A stretch of DNA of 27,353 nucleotides from 2-01-FULL-51-21 sp964348955 (GTDB lineage Bacteria > Patescibacteriota > Minisyncoccia > Phycocordibacterales > 2-01-FULL-51-21). A program made the translations under genes and the position numbers. Shown in pieces: positions 15,113 to 22,843 of the stretch (positions are counted from its first letter, which is position 1; every line of letters begins with the position of its first letter). Location: NCBI GenBank assembly GCA_964348955.1, contig CAYGEN010000006.1, positions 1 to 27,353 of the forward strand. The letters are read 5' to 3'. The notes under the pieces are model-generated. The model saw nothing but the letters and a program-made list of their open reading frames with translations. It did no database searches and was not told the DNA's origin.

Positions 15113-15121
15113 TGCTACACT
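15113..15121 (+). promoter_or_regulatory. Extended -10 promoter of tgt
   Basis: TGC followed by TACACT (15116-15121), 13 nt before ATG 15135. The same GTGCTACACTCA string precedes msrA. Confidence 0.55.
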
Positions 15122-15134
15122 CACACGCATTAAC

Positions 15135-16442
15135 ATGAGTAATTTCTCGTTTAGCGTGGAGAAGCGCGGCAAAGGACTTGCGAGAGTCGGTCGCATTACC
15201 ACTCCTCATGGCATCATTCAAACGCCTGCGTTTGTGGCGGTTGGCACAAAGGCGACGGTAAAGTCGCTCACACCCGAACAGGTGCAGTCGCTTGGTGCAC
15301 AGGTGGTGCTCGGAAATACCTACCACCTCTATCTTCAGCCGGGCGATGAGCTTGTACATGAGGCAGGAGGGCTCCATTCGTTCATGTGCTGGGATGGTCC
15401 AACGATGACCGACTCCGGCGGCTTTCAGGTGTTTTCACTCGGTGCCGGCATGGGCCGCGGCAATACTAAATTCAAAAGCGCGTCCGAAAATTTGAAAAGC
15501 AAAAAAAATAACACCACTATTATCTATTCTAATGTTCTTGAGAATACCAGAATAGATATTGGTGATTCGGGCATACGACGTGGTGGTGAAAGTGGTGGTG
15601 AAAGTGAACCGCGGCTCGCAAAGATTGACGAGAACGGCGTTACTTTCCGCTCGCACCTTGATGGCAGTGAGCATCGCTTCACGCCGGAGCGCTCCATTGA
15701 AGTTCAACATAATCTTGGCGCGGACATCCTGTTTGCCTTTGATGAATGCACGTTACCGAGCGCGCCTAGGGAGTACCAAGAGGAGGCAATGGAGCGCACG
15801 CATGCATGGGCGAAGCGTTCTCTAGAGAGACATCATTCATTTCAAGAGGATATATCTGCCGGAAAATCACCCGCACCGTGGCAGGCGCTATTCGGGATTG
15901 TGCAAGGAGGTCGTTATGCGGACCTGCGAAAAAAAAGCGCGAAAATAATTGGCGGAATGCCGTTTGATGGCTTCGGTATAGGCGGCTCATTTTCAAAAGA
16001 AGATTTGGGCGAGACGCTCTCAATGGTAAATGAGATATTACCCGAGGGAAAACCGCGGCATCTCCTGGGCATTGGCGAGCCGGAAGACTTATTTTTAGGG
16101 ATTGCAAACGGTTGTGATACGTTTGATTGCGTTTTACCGACACGCAATGCAAGAAACGGTACGCTCTACACGAGACGCGGAAAGCTCGCAATAACGAACG
16201 CCGCATTCACGCGCGATTTCTTGCCCATAGACGATGGATGCGCCTGCTACACCTGTACGAACTTTACCCGCGCCTATCTCTCGCACCTTTTTCGAGGCAG
16301 AGAAATGCTCGCGGCGACACTTGCTTCAATTCATAACCTCTATTTTATCGTACACCTCGTTGACAACATCCGTAACGCGATTTTGGATGAACGGCTTGAG
16401 AAATTCAAGGATGATTTTATGGCTCAATATAAGGGCAAATAG
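15135..16442 (+). CDS. tgt: Queuine/preQ1 tRNA-guanine transglycosylase
   Basis: Exchanges guanine 34 in GUN-anticodon tRNAs for a queuosine precursor. The 435-aa protein has D93 in TMTDSGGFQVF, the nucleophile D331 in FDCVLPTRNAR, and the zinc ligands C369, C371, C374 and H400 (CACYTC and SIHNLYF). The start is ATG 15135, just after the promoter; the frame is open to 15090, but that part precedes the -10 box. Between the SLGAG and LAKIDENGVTFRSH segments there is an extra stretch of about 50 residues (about 110-158) that is AT-rich in DNA and contains a palindrome (15512-15564) and a 12-bp tandem repeat (15581-15604) giving GGES repeats. The insert lies between conserved blocks, so activity is probably kept. 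Queuosine synthesis genes are not in the window. Confidence 0.95.
   Translation: MSNFSFSVEKRGKGLARVGRITTPHGIIQTPAFVAVGTKATVKSLTPEQVQSLGAQVVLGNTYHLYLQPGDELVHEAGGLHSFMCWDGPTMTDSGGFQVFSLGAGMGRGNTKFKSASENLKSKKNNTTIIYSNVLENTRIDIGDSGIRRGGESGGESEPRLAKIDENGVTFRSHLDGSEHRFTPERSIEVQHNLGADILFAFDECTLPSAPREYQEEAMERTHAWAKRSLERHHSFQEDISAGKSPAPWQALFGIVQGGRYADLRKKSAKIIGGMPFDGFGIGGSFSKEDLGETLSMVNEILPEGKPRHLLGIGEPEDLFLGIANGCDTFDCVLPTRNARNGTLYTRRGKLAITNAAFTRDFLPIDDGCACYTCTNFTRAYLSHLFRGREMLAATLASIHNLYFIVHLVDNIRNAILDERLEKFKDDFMAQYKGK
15512..15564. repeat. Palindromic element inside tgt
   Basis: ATCTATTCT (15522-15530) pairs exactly with AGAATAGAT (15549-15557); CACCA/TTGGTG at the edges and TTCT-TG-AGAA (15535-15544) at the centre extend it. 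The outer part resembles the intergenic palindrome at 10892-10925 and the centre resembles that at 24236-24273. It is translated in frame. Confidence 0.6.
15581..15604 (+). repeat. 12-bp tandem duplication in tgt
   Basis: TGGTGGTGAAAG occurs twice in direct succession, followed by TGAA. It encodes the repeat seen as GGESGGES in the inserted segment of the protein. Confidence 0.7.
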
Positions 16443-16528
16443 TTTTACGGGTTTAGCGTACCTAGACTGATAGCCGGCATTTCTTTGCAGAGTGGGGTAC
16501 AAACACTGGACTTATATTTTGCATAGTA

Positions 16529-16616
16529 TATAATGAAACTTTCCCCCTGATGAGACTGAGACCGCAAGGTTTCGCACCTCGGGCCGCCTCATACTCATAG
16601 GCGGCCCATTTTTTTC
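16529..16616 (+). ncRNA. Small structured RNA or attenuator leader upstream of the acyltransferase
   Basis: A perfect TATAAT (16529-16534) predicts a start near 16541. The RNA would contain the hairpin GAGACC-GCAA-GGTTTC (16558-16573) with a GNRA loop, then the strong terminator at 16581-16615, a transcript of about 75 nt. The single-stranded stretch ATGAGACTGAG (16550-16560) is complementary, apart from two internal positions, to CTCATACTCAT (16588-16598), which covers the terminator loop, so a pseudoknot or antiterminator is possible. It matches no riboswitch class I can name; free small RNA and leader are both open. Confidence 0.55.
16581..16615 (+). terminator. Strong intrinsic terminator upstream of acyltransferase gene
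   Basis: GGGCCGCCT (16581-16589) and AGGCGGCCC (16599-16607) form a perfect 9-bp stem with a 9-nt loop, followed by A and a T-run. It lies between a promoter and the acyltransferase start codon, so it would either end a small RNA or gate expression of the gene. Confidence 0.85.
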
Positions 16617-16691
16617 TTGTTTTTTCTTGCATTTCTCTGTGCGCTTGCTAATCTTGTTTTTAGACCGTTGCCGCAACAAAAGGAGCTTCTT

Positions 16692-17468
16692 ATGGCGACG
16701 CATAAAAAAAGAGTTGGCAGGCGTAAGCTTCGCTTCACGCCGCGGCCATTCAGACGCCTTCTGCACATAGTTTCTGCATACGCGGTTGCCTGGACCGTCG
16801 GCTTGCTTTTTGTCATCCCGCTCATTCTCTATCTGCAATGCATGGGGAAAATCAGAACACGTGGTTATTTTGGGGTGGCCCGAACTATCCGTGAAGGAAA
16901 AATAATTCTTGCGGCAAATCATCCTTCGCTTATAGAACCCATCATCATCTCAACAATGTTTGTGCCGCTTTTCCTCATTTTTGCGGATAGTCAGTGGCCG
17001 TTTTCGGTGCCCGACCGCCGCACCTACCTGCCGCGATTCCTCTGGTTCGTATATTGGCCTTTCCGGTGCATTACCGTGGACCGAAGTAATACGGGGCGGC
17101 GTAGTGCTACCGCGCTTCGGCGCATCCACTTCATACTAAGTGCCGGCAGATCAGTGGTTATGCATCCGGAGGGAGGCAGAACCGACAAGGGTAAATTGTT
17201 TGTGACGAAAGGGAAGCGGCGTCTGCGGCGTATCACACAAACTCATGTCGTTAAACTTGCTCGCGAGACGAGTGCGCGCATCATGCCGGTATGGGTTGAT
17301 TTTTCCTGCACAAATCCTGATGGCTCGCTCATGTCAGCCGAGAGAACTCTACAACGCTTTTTACGCGACGGAATGAGTATCTCCTTCGGTGAGCCATACA
17401 CGGTTAATCCGAGGACGCCGTTAGAACAGGTAAATAGAGAACTTGAGCAGAGAATACTTAGCGCGTAA
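16692..17468 (+). CDS. Lysophospholipid (1-acyl-glycerol-3-phosphate) acyltransferase, PlsC-like
   Basis: Membrane-bound enzyme that transfers an acyl chain to lysophosphatidate or a related lysolipid. The 258-aa protein begins very basic (MATHKKRVGRRKLRF), then has a hydrophobic segment at about 31-52. Acyltransferase block I is NHPSLIEP (about 76-83), where the usual HX4D is HX4E. Block II-like VDRSNTGRR and block III HPEGGRT follow. The start is ATG 16692, with AAAGGAG at 16678-16684, one of few clear Shine-Dalgarno sites in the window. The frame is open back to a TTG at 16617, but that part is the terminator T-run. It is followed by its own terminator. Confidence 0.85.
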   Translation: MATHKKRVGRRKLRFTPRPFRRLLHIVSAYAVAWTVGLLFVIPLILYLQCMGKIRTRGYFGVARTIREGKIILAANHPSLIEPIIISTMFVPLFLIFADSQWPFSVPDRRTYLPRFLWFVYWPFRCITVDRSNTGRRSATALRRIHFILSAGRSVVMHPEGGRTDKGKLFVTKGKRRLRRITQTHVVKLARETSARIMPVWVDFSCTNPDGSLMSAERTLQRFLRDGMSISFGEPYTVNPRTPLEQVNRELEQRILSA

Positions 17469-17495
17469 CGAGGCCTTTCACGGTCTCGTTTTTTT
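17468..17495 (+). terminator. Intrinsic terminator after acyltransferase gene
   Basis: ACGAGGCC (17468-17475) pairs with GGTCTCGT (17482-17489), one wobble, and a run of T to 17495 follows. It starts at the last base of the stop codon. Confidence 0.8.
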
Positions 17496-17577
17496 AATCC
17501 GCGTTCAATAATCTAACGCGCCAACGACCAACCAACGCACTATTCTATTGTTTTGCGAAATACGAGAATAATGACGG

Positions 17578-17640
17578 TCAACAATTTTGTAAGACTACAT
17601 GGTGCCGATAGATTGTTGAGTTTGGTACGTATGCTATAGT
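17578..17640 (+). promoter_or_regulatory. uvrB promoter with inverted repeat
   Basis: Extended -10 TGC-TATAGT (TATAGT 17635-17640) leaves 7 nt to the uvrB ATG, so the mRNA is probably leaderless. TTGTTG (17613-17618) is a possible -35 with a 16-bp spacer. An 8-bp inverted repeat, TCAACAAT (17578-17585) and ATTGTTGA (17612-17619), overlaps that -35 and could be an operator; this is inference. No LexA box of E. coli or B. subtilis type is evident. Confidence 0.45.
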
Positions 17641-17647
17641 CGCTCCA

Positions 17648-19690
17648 ATGTCTCACTTCACGCTTGCGCAACAATTCAATCCTGCGGGAGACCAGCCAAA
17701 AGCAATTGAGACGCTTGTGGCGGGAGTAACGAGGGGAGAGCGGCACCAGACACTTCTCGGCGTTACCGGTTCCGGCAAAACATTTACGGCGGCAAATGTT
17801 ATTGCCGCCGTGCAAAAGCCGACCTTGGTAATCGCGCACAACAAAACGCTTGCCGCTCAACTTGTCCAGGAGTACCGTGAATTTTTTCCTAAAAATGCGG
17901 TTCACTATTTTGTCTCTTATTATGACTATTATCAACCGGAAGCGTATCTGCCAGTTTCGGATACCTACATTGAAAAGGAGGCGCAGATAAACGATGAGAT
18001 TGACCGACTGCGGCACGCGGCGACGCAAGCTCTTCTGACGCGCCCTGATGTTATTGTGGTGGCTTCGGTATCGTGCATTTATGGCTTGGGGAGTCCTACG
18101 GAATATGAAAAGGTGCATCTGCGGCTCAACGTAGGCGGGCGCATTTCGCAAAAAGAGCTTCTGCGCAAACTGGTGCGAATTTACTTTGAGCGCACAAATG
18201 CCGACCTTTCGCCGGGGATGTTTCGCGTCGTCGGAAGCGCGATTGAAATAATGCCGGTGAATGAGCGCGTACTCATTCGCTTGGAGCTTCCGGGCGGCAT
18301 GATTGAATCCATTACGGCGATTGACCCCGTTTCGCGCGTCGTTCGCCATACATCGGCAGAGTTTTTTTTGTTTCCGGCAAAGCACTATATCACCGACGAA
18401 GGAGCGCGGGAACGCGCCGCGAGGGACATTCGCGATGAACTCAATGAACAGCTAAAGCGGTTTGCCGCGGAAGGGAAACTCTTGGAAGCCGAGCGCATCA
18501 AGCGACGCACCAACTATGACCTCGCGCTCATAAGGGAAATCGGGTACTGCAATGGCATTGAAAACTATTCGAGGCATTTTGACGGTAGGAAACCGGGTGA
18601 AGCGCCCTACACGCTCCTTGATTATTTTCCGCGCACAAAAGACGGCGCGGCGGATTTCTTGACCGTGATAGACGAATCGCATGTAACCATTCCGCAAATT
18701 GGCGGCATGTACGCGGGCGACCGCTCACGCAAAACGACGCTCGTTGAACATGGCTTCCGCTTGCCGAGCGCGATTGACAATCGACCGCTCACCTTTGAAG
18801 AGTTTGAAGCGCGCATCGGACAGAGTATCTACACTTCGGCGACACCGGGGTCCTTTGAGATTGAACATTCGGGGAAGAATGTGGCGGCGCAAATCATTCG
18901 TCCGACGGGACTCGTTGACCCTGAACTTACCGTTCGTCCCATCACTCCCTCCGGAGCGTATCAAGGACAGGTGCAAGATTTTATCGTGGAGGTAGAGGCG
19001 GCGGTAAAAAAAGGCGGGCGCGTGCTTGCGACGACGCTTACCAAGAAAATGGCAGAGGACTTGAGCGAATATCTTAAGGAAAAAGGCATCAAAGCGGAGT
19101 ACCTGCACAGCGACATCGTCACAATCTTGCGCATAGAAATTCTAACCAACTTTCGCAAGGGCGTGTTTGATTGTTTGGTCGGCGTGAATCTCTTGCGCGA
19201 AGGTTTGGACTTGCCTGAAGTTACGCTCATCGGCATTTTGGATGCGGATAAAGAGGGCTTTCTGCGCTCGGAGACTTCGCTCATTCAGACCATCGGCCGC
19301 GCGGCGAGAAATGTGCTCGGGCGGGTGATTCTCTATGCAGACCGCATGACGGGCTCCATGATGCGCGCGATTGACGAGACGAACCGCCGCCGCGAAATCC
19401 AAACTGCTCACAATAAAAAGCATGGCATTACGCCGAAAACCATTGTCAAAAACATTAAAGACATCACCGACCAGCTTCGCAGTGAACACGACAAAGCGAT
19501 TGGCATGCTCCTTGAAATTGACCGCGCGCTCTACGAAAAAGAACCGAAAAAAGTGATTGATGAAAAAAAGCGGCAGATGAGCGATGCCGTCAAAGCGCTT
19601 GATTTTGAGACAGCCGCTATGGTACGAGATGAAATTCGCCTGCTGGAAGGGGAGAAAAAGGAAAAAGCGAAGCCGCGGCGAAATCGGTGA
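17648..19690 (+). CDS. uvrB: Excinuclease ABC subunit B
   Basis: Damage-verifying helicase-like subunit of nucleotide excision repair; it receives DNA from UvrA and recruits UvrC. The 680-aa protein has Walker A GVTGSGKT (about 37-44), the beta-hairpin region YYDYYQPEAYLPVSDTYIEK, the DESHVTIPQIGGMYAGDRSRK motif, helicase motifs including NLLREGLDLPEV and QTIGRAARN, and a C-terminal UVR domain (about 632-670) that contacts UvrC. Length and order fit the family. It has a leaderless-type promoter and is the first of the uvr cluster; uvrA starts 99 nt downstream with its own -10 box. Confidence 0.98.
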   Translation: MSHFTLAQQFNPAGDQPKAIETLVAGVTRGERHQTLLGVTGSGKTFTAANVIAAVQKPTLVIAHNKTLAAQLVQEYREFFPKNAVHYFVSYYDYYQPEAYLPVSDTYIEKEAQINDEIDRLRHAATQALLTRPDVIVVASVSCIYGLGSPTEYEKVHLRLNVGGRISQKELLRKLVRIYFERTNADLSPGMFRVVGSAIEIMPVNERVLIRLELPGGMIESITAIDPVSRVVRHTSAEFFLFPAKHYITDEGARERAARDIRDELNEQLKRFAAEGKLLEAERIKRRTNYDLALIREIGYCNGIENYSRHFDGRKPGEAPYTLLDYFPRTKDGAADFLTVIDESHVTIPQIGGMYAGDRSRKTTLVEHGFRLPSAIDNRPLTFEEFEARIGQSIYTSATPGSFEIEHSGKNVAAQIIRPTGLVDPELTVRPITPSGAYQGQVQDFIVEVEAAVKKGGRVLATTLTKKMAEDLSEYLKEKGIKAEYLHSDIVTILRIEILTNFRKGVFDCLVGVNLLREGLDLPEVTLIGILDADKEGFLRSETSLIQTIGRAARNVLGRVILYADRMTGSMMRAIDETNRRREIQTAHNKKHGITPKTIVKNIKDITDQLRSEHDKAIGMLLEIDRALYEKEPKKVIDEKKRQMSDAVKALDFETAAMVRDEIRLLEGEKKEKAKPRRNR

Positions 19691-19732
19691 AAATTCCTGA
19701 ATATCCAGCAAATTTTCTTTTATGGAGGAATG

Positions 19733-19741
19733 TGCTAAAGT
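19733..19741 (+). promoter_or_regulatory. Extended -10 element before uvrA
   Basis: TGC followed by TAAAGT (19736-19741). The region to ATG 19790 is GC-rich and can form a small CCAC/GTGG hairpin near 19761-19772. Confidence 0.4.
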
Positions 19742-19789
19742 TTTTGTCTCAACCCCTAGGCCACGTGCGTGGGGGCGTTTGGCGTAACT

Positions 19790-22402
19790 ATGGCACAAGA
19801 ATTTCACGAAAAAATAATCGTAAAAGGCGCAAAGACACACAACCTGAAAAACATCACGGTTGAGATGCCGCGCAACAAGATGATTGTCTTTACGGGGCTT
19901 TCCGGAAGCGGGAAGTCGTCTTTGGCGTTTGATACGATTTTTGCCGAGGGACAGCGCCGCTATGTGGAATCGCTTTCCTCCTACGCGCGGCAGTTTTTGC
20001 GGCAGATGCAAAAGCCGGATGTGGAGGAAATTTCCGGCCTCTCGCCCGCCATTTCTATTGACCAGAAATCGCGCTCAAACAACCCGCGTTCCACCGTTGC
20101 AACTATAACGGAAATCTATGATTACCTGCGCATTCTCTATGCGCGCGTGGGCAAGCCGCATTGTCTTACCTGCGGACGGGAGATAAAAAAACTTTCCAAT
20201 GAAGAGATTATGCACGCCATTCTTGAATCGGTGCAAAAGATAAATCTCAAAACATCGAGCAAAAAAGTGTACGATATATCGTACAATAATTTGAAGCTGA
20301 AAATCTTTTCACCCGTGGTGGTCGGCAGAAAGGGAGAATACTATCAGCTTCTCTACGACCTCCTCGGTAAGGGGTACGCGCGCGTGGCAATTGACGGCGT
20401 GGTGCATAATTTGAGGGACCGCATTGAGCTTGATAAAAACAAAAAGCACAACATTGATATTCTCGTTGATGAATTTTTTGTATCAGAGCTCATGAGTGCG
20501 CAAAAAAGCGGGGTCGGAGAGCGGCTTGCGGACGCCATTGAGAAAGCGCTGGAAGAATCGGCGGGGCTCCTTAAAGTAGAGGACCACGAGGGAAACACAC
20601 GCCTCATCTCCGCGAAATTCATGTGCCCGTACGACGGCTTCTCGTTTCCGGAGATTGAACCGCGGCTTTTCTCATTCAATTCGCCCTACGGCGCGTGCAC
20701 CGAGTGCAACGGGCTTGGCACGAAATATTTTTTCAGTTCGGAGGTTTGTCCCGTCTGTAAAGGCGCGCGTGTGCGACAAGAGGCGCTGAATGTGTTTCTG
20801 CGCAGTGCCGGAGAGTGGAAGGAGGGAGACAAGAAAGGCATCACCATCGTTGATTTCGTCTCTTGCTCCATTTTGGATGCGGAGAGCTTTTTGAAAACAC
20901 TCAAGCTCTCTGAAAAGGACAAGGAAATCTCAAAGGTGGTGGTAAAAGAAATCTCGGCGCGTCTGCAGTTTATGATTAATGTCGGCATTGAATACCTCTC
21001 GCTTAATCGCAGGGCAAACACGCTCTCCGGCGGGGAAGCCCAGCGCATCCGCCTCGCCTCCCAGCTTGGTTCGGGGTTGGTGGGCGCGCTCTATGTTCTG
21101 GACGAGCCGACCATTGGTCTTCATCAGCGCGACAACGACCGTCTTATCAAGACACTCCAGAGTCTGCGAGACCTTGGCAACACTATTATCGTCGTTGAGC
21201 ACGATGAAGATACCATATACGCATCCGATTACCTTGTTGACCTCGGTCCCGGCGCAGGCATTCATGGCGGCAAGGTAGTGGTTGCCGGCTGGCTTGAAAA
21301 TCTCTTAACCGCAAAGAAAAATGAATCTGGCTCCCTCACGCTTGCCTACCTGCGCGGGGAAAAAAGCATCGCGATGCCAAAAAAACGGCGCTCTGGGGAG
21401 AAGGGCGCGCTCAAAGCTCGCGGGGTGAATATTTTCAATTTCAAAAATGTAAATATTGATGTTCCGCTCGGTCGGCTCATCGCCGTTACGGGCGTGTCCG
21501 GTTCAGGCAAGTCAACGCTTCTTTACGAAGTGCTCTATCGCAATCTGCGCGCGAGGTTTGACCGGCGTTACCGCAGCAACGAAGTCTTTAATTGCTCGAG
21601 TTTTACCGGTTCGGAATATCTTGGACGGGTTATTTTAATTGACCAGTCGCCGATTGGGCGTACGCCGCGCTCTAACCCGGCTACTTACACCGGCGCATTT
21701 ACGCACATCCGCGACCTCTTTGCGGCAAGCGAAGAATCGCGCGCGCGCGGCTGGCGGCCGGGACGCTTTTCTTTCAATGTGAAGGGCGGACGCTGTGAGG
21801 CGTGTCAAGGCAATGGCATGATTGCCGTGGAGATGCACTTTCTGCCGACCGTGTATGTTACCTGCGATGTGTGCAGTGGCAAACGCTTCATGAAAGAGAC
21901 GCTTGAGGTCAAATACAAAAAGAAAAACATTTACGAAGTGCTCTCCATGACGACTGAAGAGGCGCTCGTATTTTTTGAGGACATTCCGGCAATTTATGAC
22001 CGGCTGAAGACTTTGGACGAGGTTGGACTCGGCTACCTTGAACTTGGACAATCCGCGACGACGCTCTCCGGCGGAGAAGCCCAGCGGGTTAAAATTTCTG
22101 CGGAGCTGTATCGTCCGCACCTTCAAAAAACCATCTATCTTTTGGATGAGCCGACCATCGGTCTACATTATGAGGACGTCAAAAAGCTCATTGAGATTTT
22201 GCAAAAGTTGGTGGAGCGCGGCAACTCGGTGATGCTTATTGAACATAATATGGACATCATCAAATCCGCCGATTATGTCATTGATATTGGACCTGAAGGC
22301 GGGGACAAAGGCGGGAAAATTGTCGCGAAAGGAACGCCGGAGGAAGTGGCGCGCACTGCCGGCTCACATACGGCAAAATATCTGCGTAGAGTGCTGAAGT
22401 AG
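19790..22402 (+). CDS. uvrA: Excinuclease ABC subunit A
   Basis: Damage-recognition ATPase of nucleotide excision repair. The 870-aa protein is shorter than E. coli UvrA (940). It contains two ABC ATPase modules: Walker A GLSGSGKS (about 36-43) and GVSGSGKS (about 567-574), each with an LSGGEAQR signature and DEPTIGLH Walker B segment. The second zinc module (GGRCEACQGNG...CDVCSGKRF) is intact. In the first, the ligand set appears as C279, D282, C303, C306, with Asp where most UvrA proteins have Cys. ATG 19790 starts the conserved N-terminus; the GTG at 19769 is a less likely alternative. It is downstream of uvrB and upstream of a small unknown gene and uvrC. Confidence 0.97.
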   Translation: MAQEFHEKIIVKGAKTHNLKNITVEMPRNKMIVFTGLSGSGKSSLAFDTIFAEGQRRYVESLSSYARQFLRQMQKPDVEEISGLSPAISIDQKSRSNNPRSTVATITEIYDYLRILYARVGKPHCLTCGREIKKLSNEEIMHAILESVQKINLKTSSKKVYDISYNNLKLKIFSPVVVGRKGEYYQLLYDLLGKGYARVAIDGVVHNLRDRIELDKNKKHNIDILVDEFFVSELMSAQKSGVGERLADAIEKALEESAGLLKVEDHEGNTRLISAKFMCPYDGFSFPEIEPRLFSFNSPYGACTECNGLGTKYFFSSEVCPVCKGARVRQEALNVFLRSAGEWKEGDKKGITIVDFVSCSILDAESFLKTLKLSEKDKEISKVVVKEISARLQFMINVGIEYLSLNRRANTLSGGEAQRIRLASQLGSGLVGALYVLDEPTIGLHQRDNDRLIKTLQSLRDLGNTIIVVEHDEDTIYASDYLVDLGPGAGIHGGKVVVAGWLENLLTAKKNESGSLTLAYLRGEKSIAMPKKRRSGEKGALKARGVNIFNFKNVNIDVPLGRLIAVTGVSGSGKSTLLYEVLYRNLRARFDRRYRSNEVFNCSSFTGSEYLGRVILIDQSPIGRTPRSNPATYTGAFTHIRDLFAASEESRARGWRPGRFSFNVKGGRCEACQGNGMIAVEMHFLPTVYVTCDVCSGKRFMKETLEVKYKKKNIYEVLSMTTEEALVFFEDIPAIYDRLKTLDEVGLGYLELGQSATTLSGGEAQRVKISAELYRPHLQKTIYLLDEPTIGLHYEDVKKLIEILQKLVERGNSVMLIEHNMDIIKSADYVIDIGPEGGDKGGKIVAKGTPEEVARTAGSHTAKYLRRVLK

Positions 22403-22439
22403 CTGACCGCGTGCCGTGTTTGCAAGCGGGCAGTCCACG

Positions 22440-22448
22440 TGCTATCAT
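22440..22448 (+). promoter_or_regulatory. Extended -10 element before the small uvr-cluster gene
   Basis: TGC followed by TATCAT (22443-22448); the predicted leader is about 30 nt. A short frame starting at ATG 22472 (11 codons) overlaps the start of the gene and could be accidental. Confidence 0.4.
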
Positions 22449-22484
22449 TAGATTTTAGAGCGTGTACAAATATGGGGGTTACTC

Positions 22485-22778
22485 GTGGTAAACGGAAAAG
22501 TGCATGAGGAAGAACCGGAGGACTATTACTTTCCACTACCCGCCGCGCCAGAAGATATCGTTGAAGCGCTGCGCATCCATTTCAACATTCCCTCCGCCGC
22601 TTCTCCCCAGGAAAGCGGCGAGCAAGTGTTTTGCCGCGCATATCAGTGGTATCACACGCCCAATACTGAACTCTGGGGTCCACGCGAGGATTACCAAAAA
22701 TTTCTAAGGGGTGAAATTCCGTTTCCGAGAGATTACATGAGACGAGCGTACGAGGTGCTCATTCTCGGCAAAGAATAA
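22485..22778 (+). CDS. Conserved-looking hypothetical protein, 97 aa
   Basis: A GTG start at 22485 gives a 97-aa acidic-to-neutral protein with no membrane segment. It begins MVNGKVHEEEPEDYYFPLP and includes PEDIVEALRIHF, YQWYHTPNTELWGPREDYQKFL and PFPRDYMRRAYEVLILG, rich in aromatic residues. I recognise no domain. It has its own -10 box and is closed by a terminator just before uvrC. Its place between uvrA and uvrC raises the possibility of a link to excision repair, but this is position only. No in-frame ATG exists near the start. Confidence 0.7.
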   Translation: MVNGKVHEEEPEDYYFPLPAAPEDIVEALRIHFNIPSAASPQESGEQVFCRAYQWYHTPNTELWGPREDYQKFLRGEIPFPRDYMRRAYEVLILGKE

Positions 22779-22806
22779 TAGCCCCGTGACGGACCCGCCT
22801 GTGTCG

Positions 22807-22838
22807 AGAAGCCGCGCGCAAGCAGCGGCTTCTTTCTT
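22807..22838 (+). terminator. Intrinsic terminator directly before uvrC start
   Basis: AGAAGCCGC (22807-22815) pairs with GCGGCTTCT (22825-22833), 9-nt loop, then TTCTTTC. The uvrC ATG (22844) follows only about 10 nt after the stem, leaving no room for a separate promoter between them. Confidence 0.75.
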
Positions 22839-22843
22839 TCAAC

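Noticed and set aside
16541..16575. CTGATGAG string suggesting a hammerhead ribozyme
   Set aside because: The matching GAAA core strand and the three-stem arrangement are missing; the hairpin ends in GGTTTCGC instead.
17578..17619. SOS (LexA) operator in front of uvrB
   Set aside because: The inverted repeat TCAACAAT/ATTGTTGA fits neither the E. coli nor the Gram-positive LexA consensus, and no lexA or recA is in the window.
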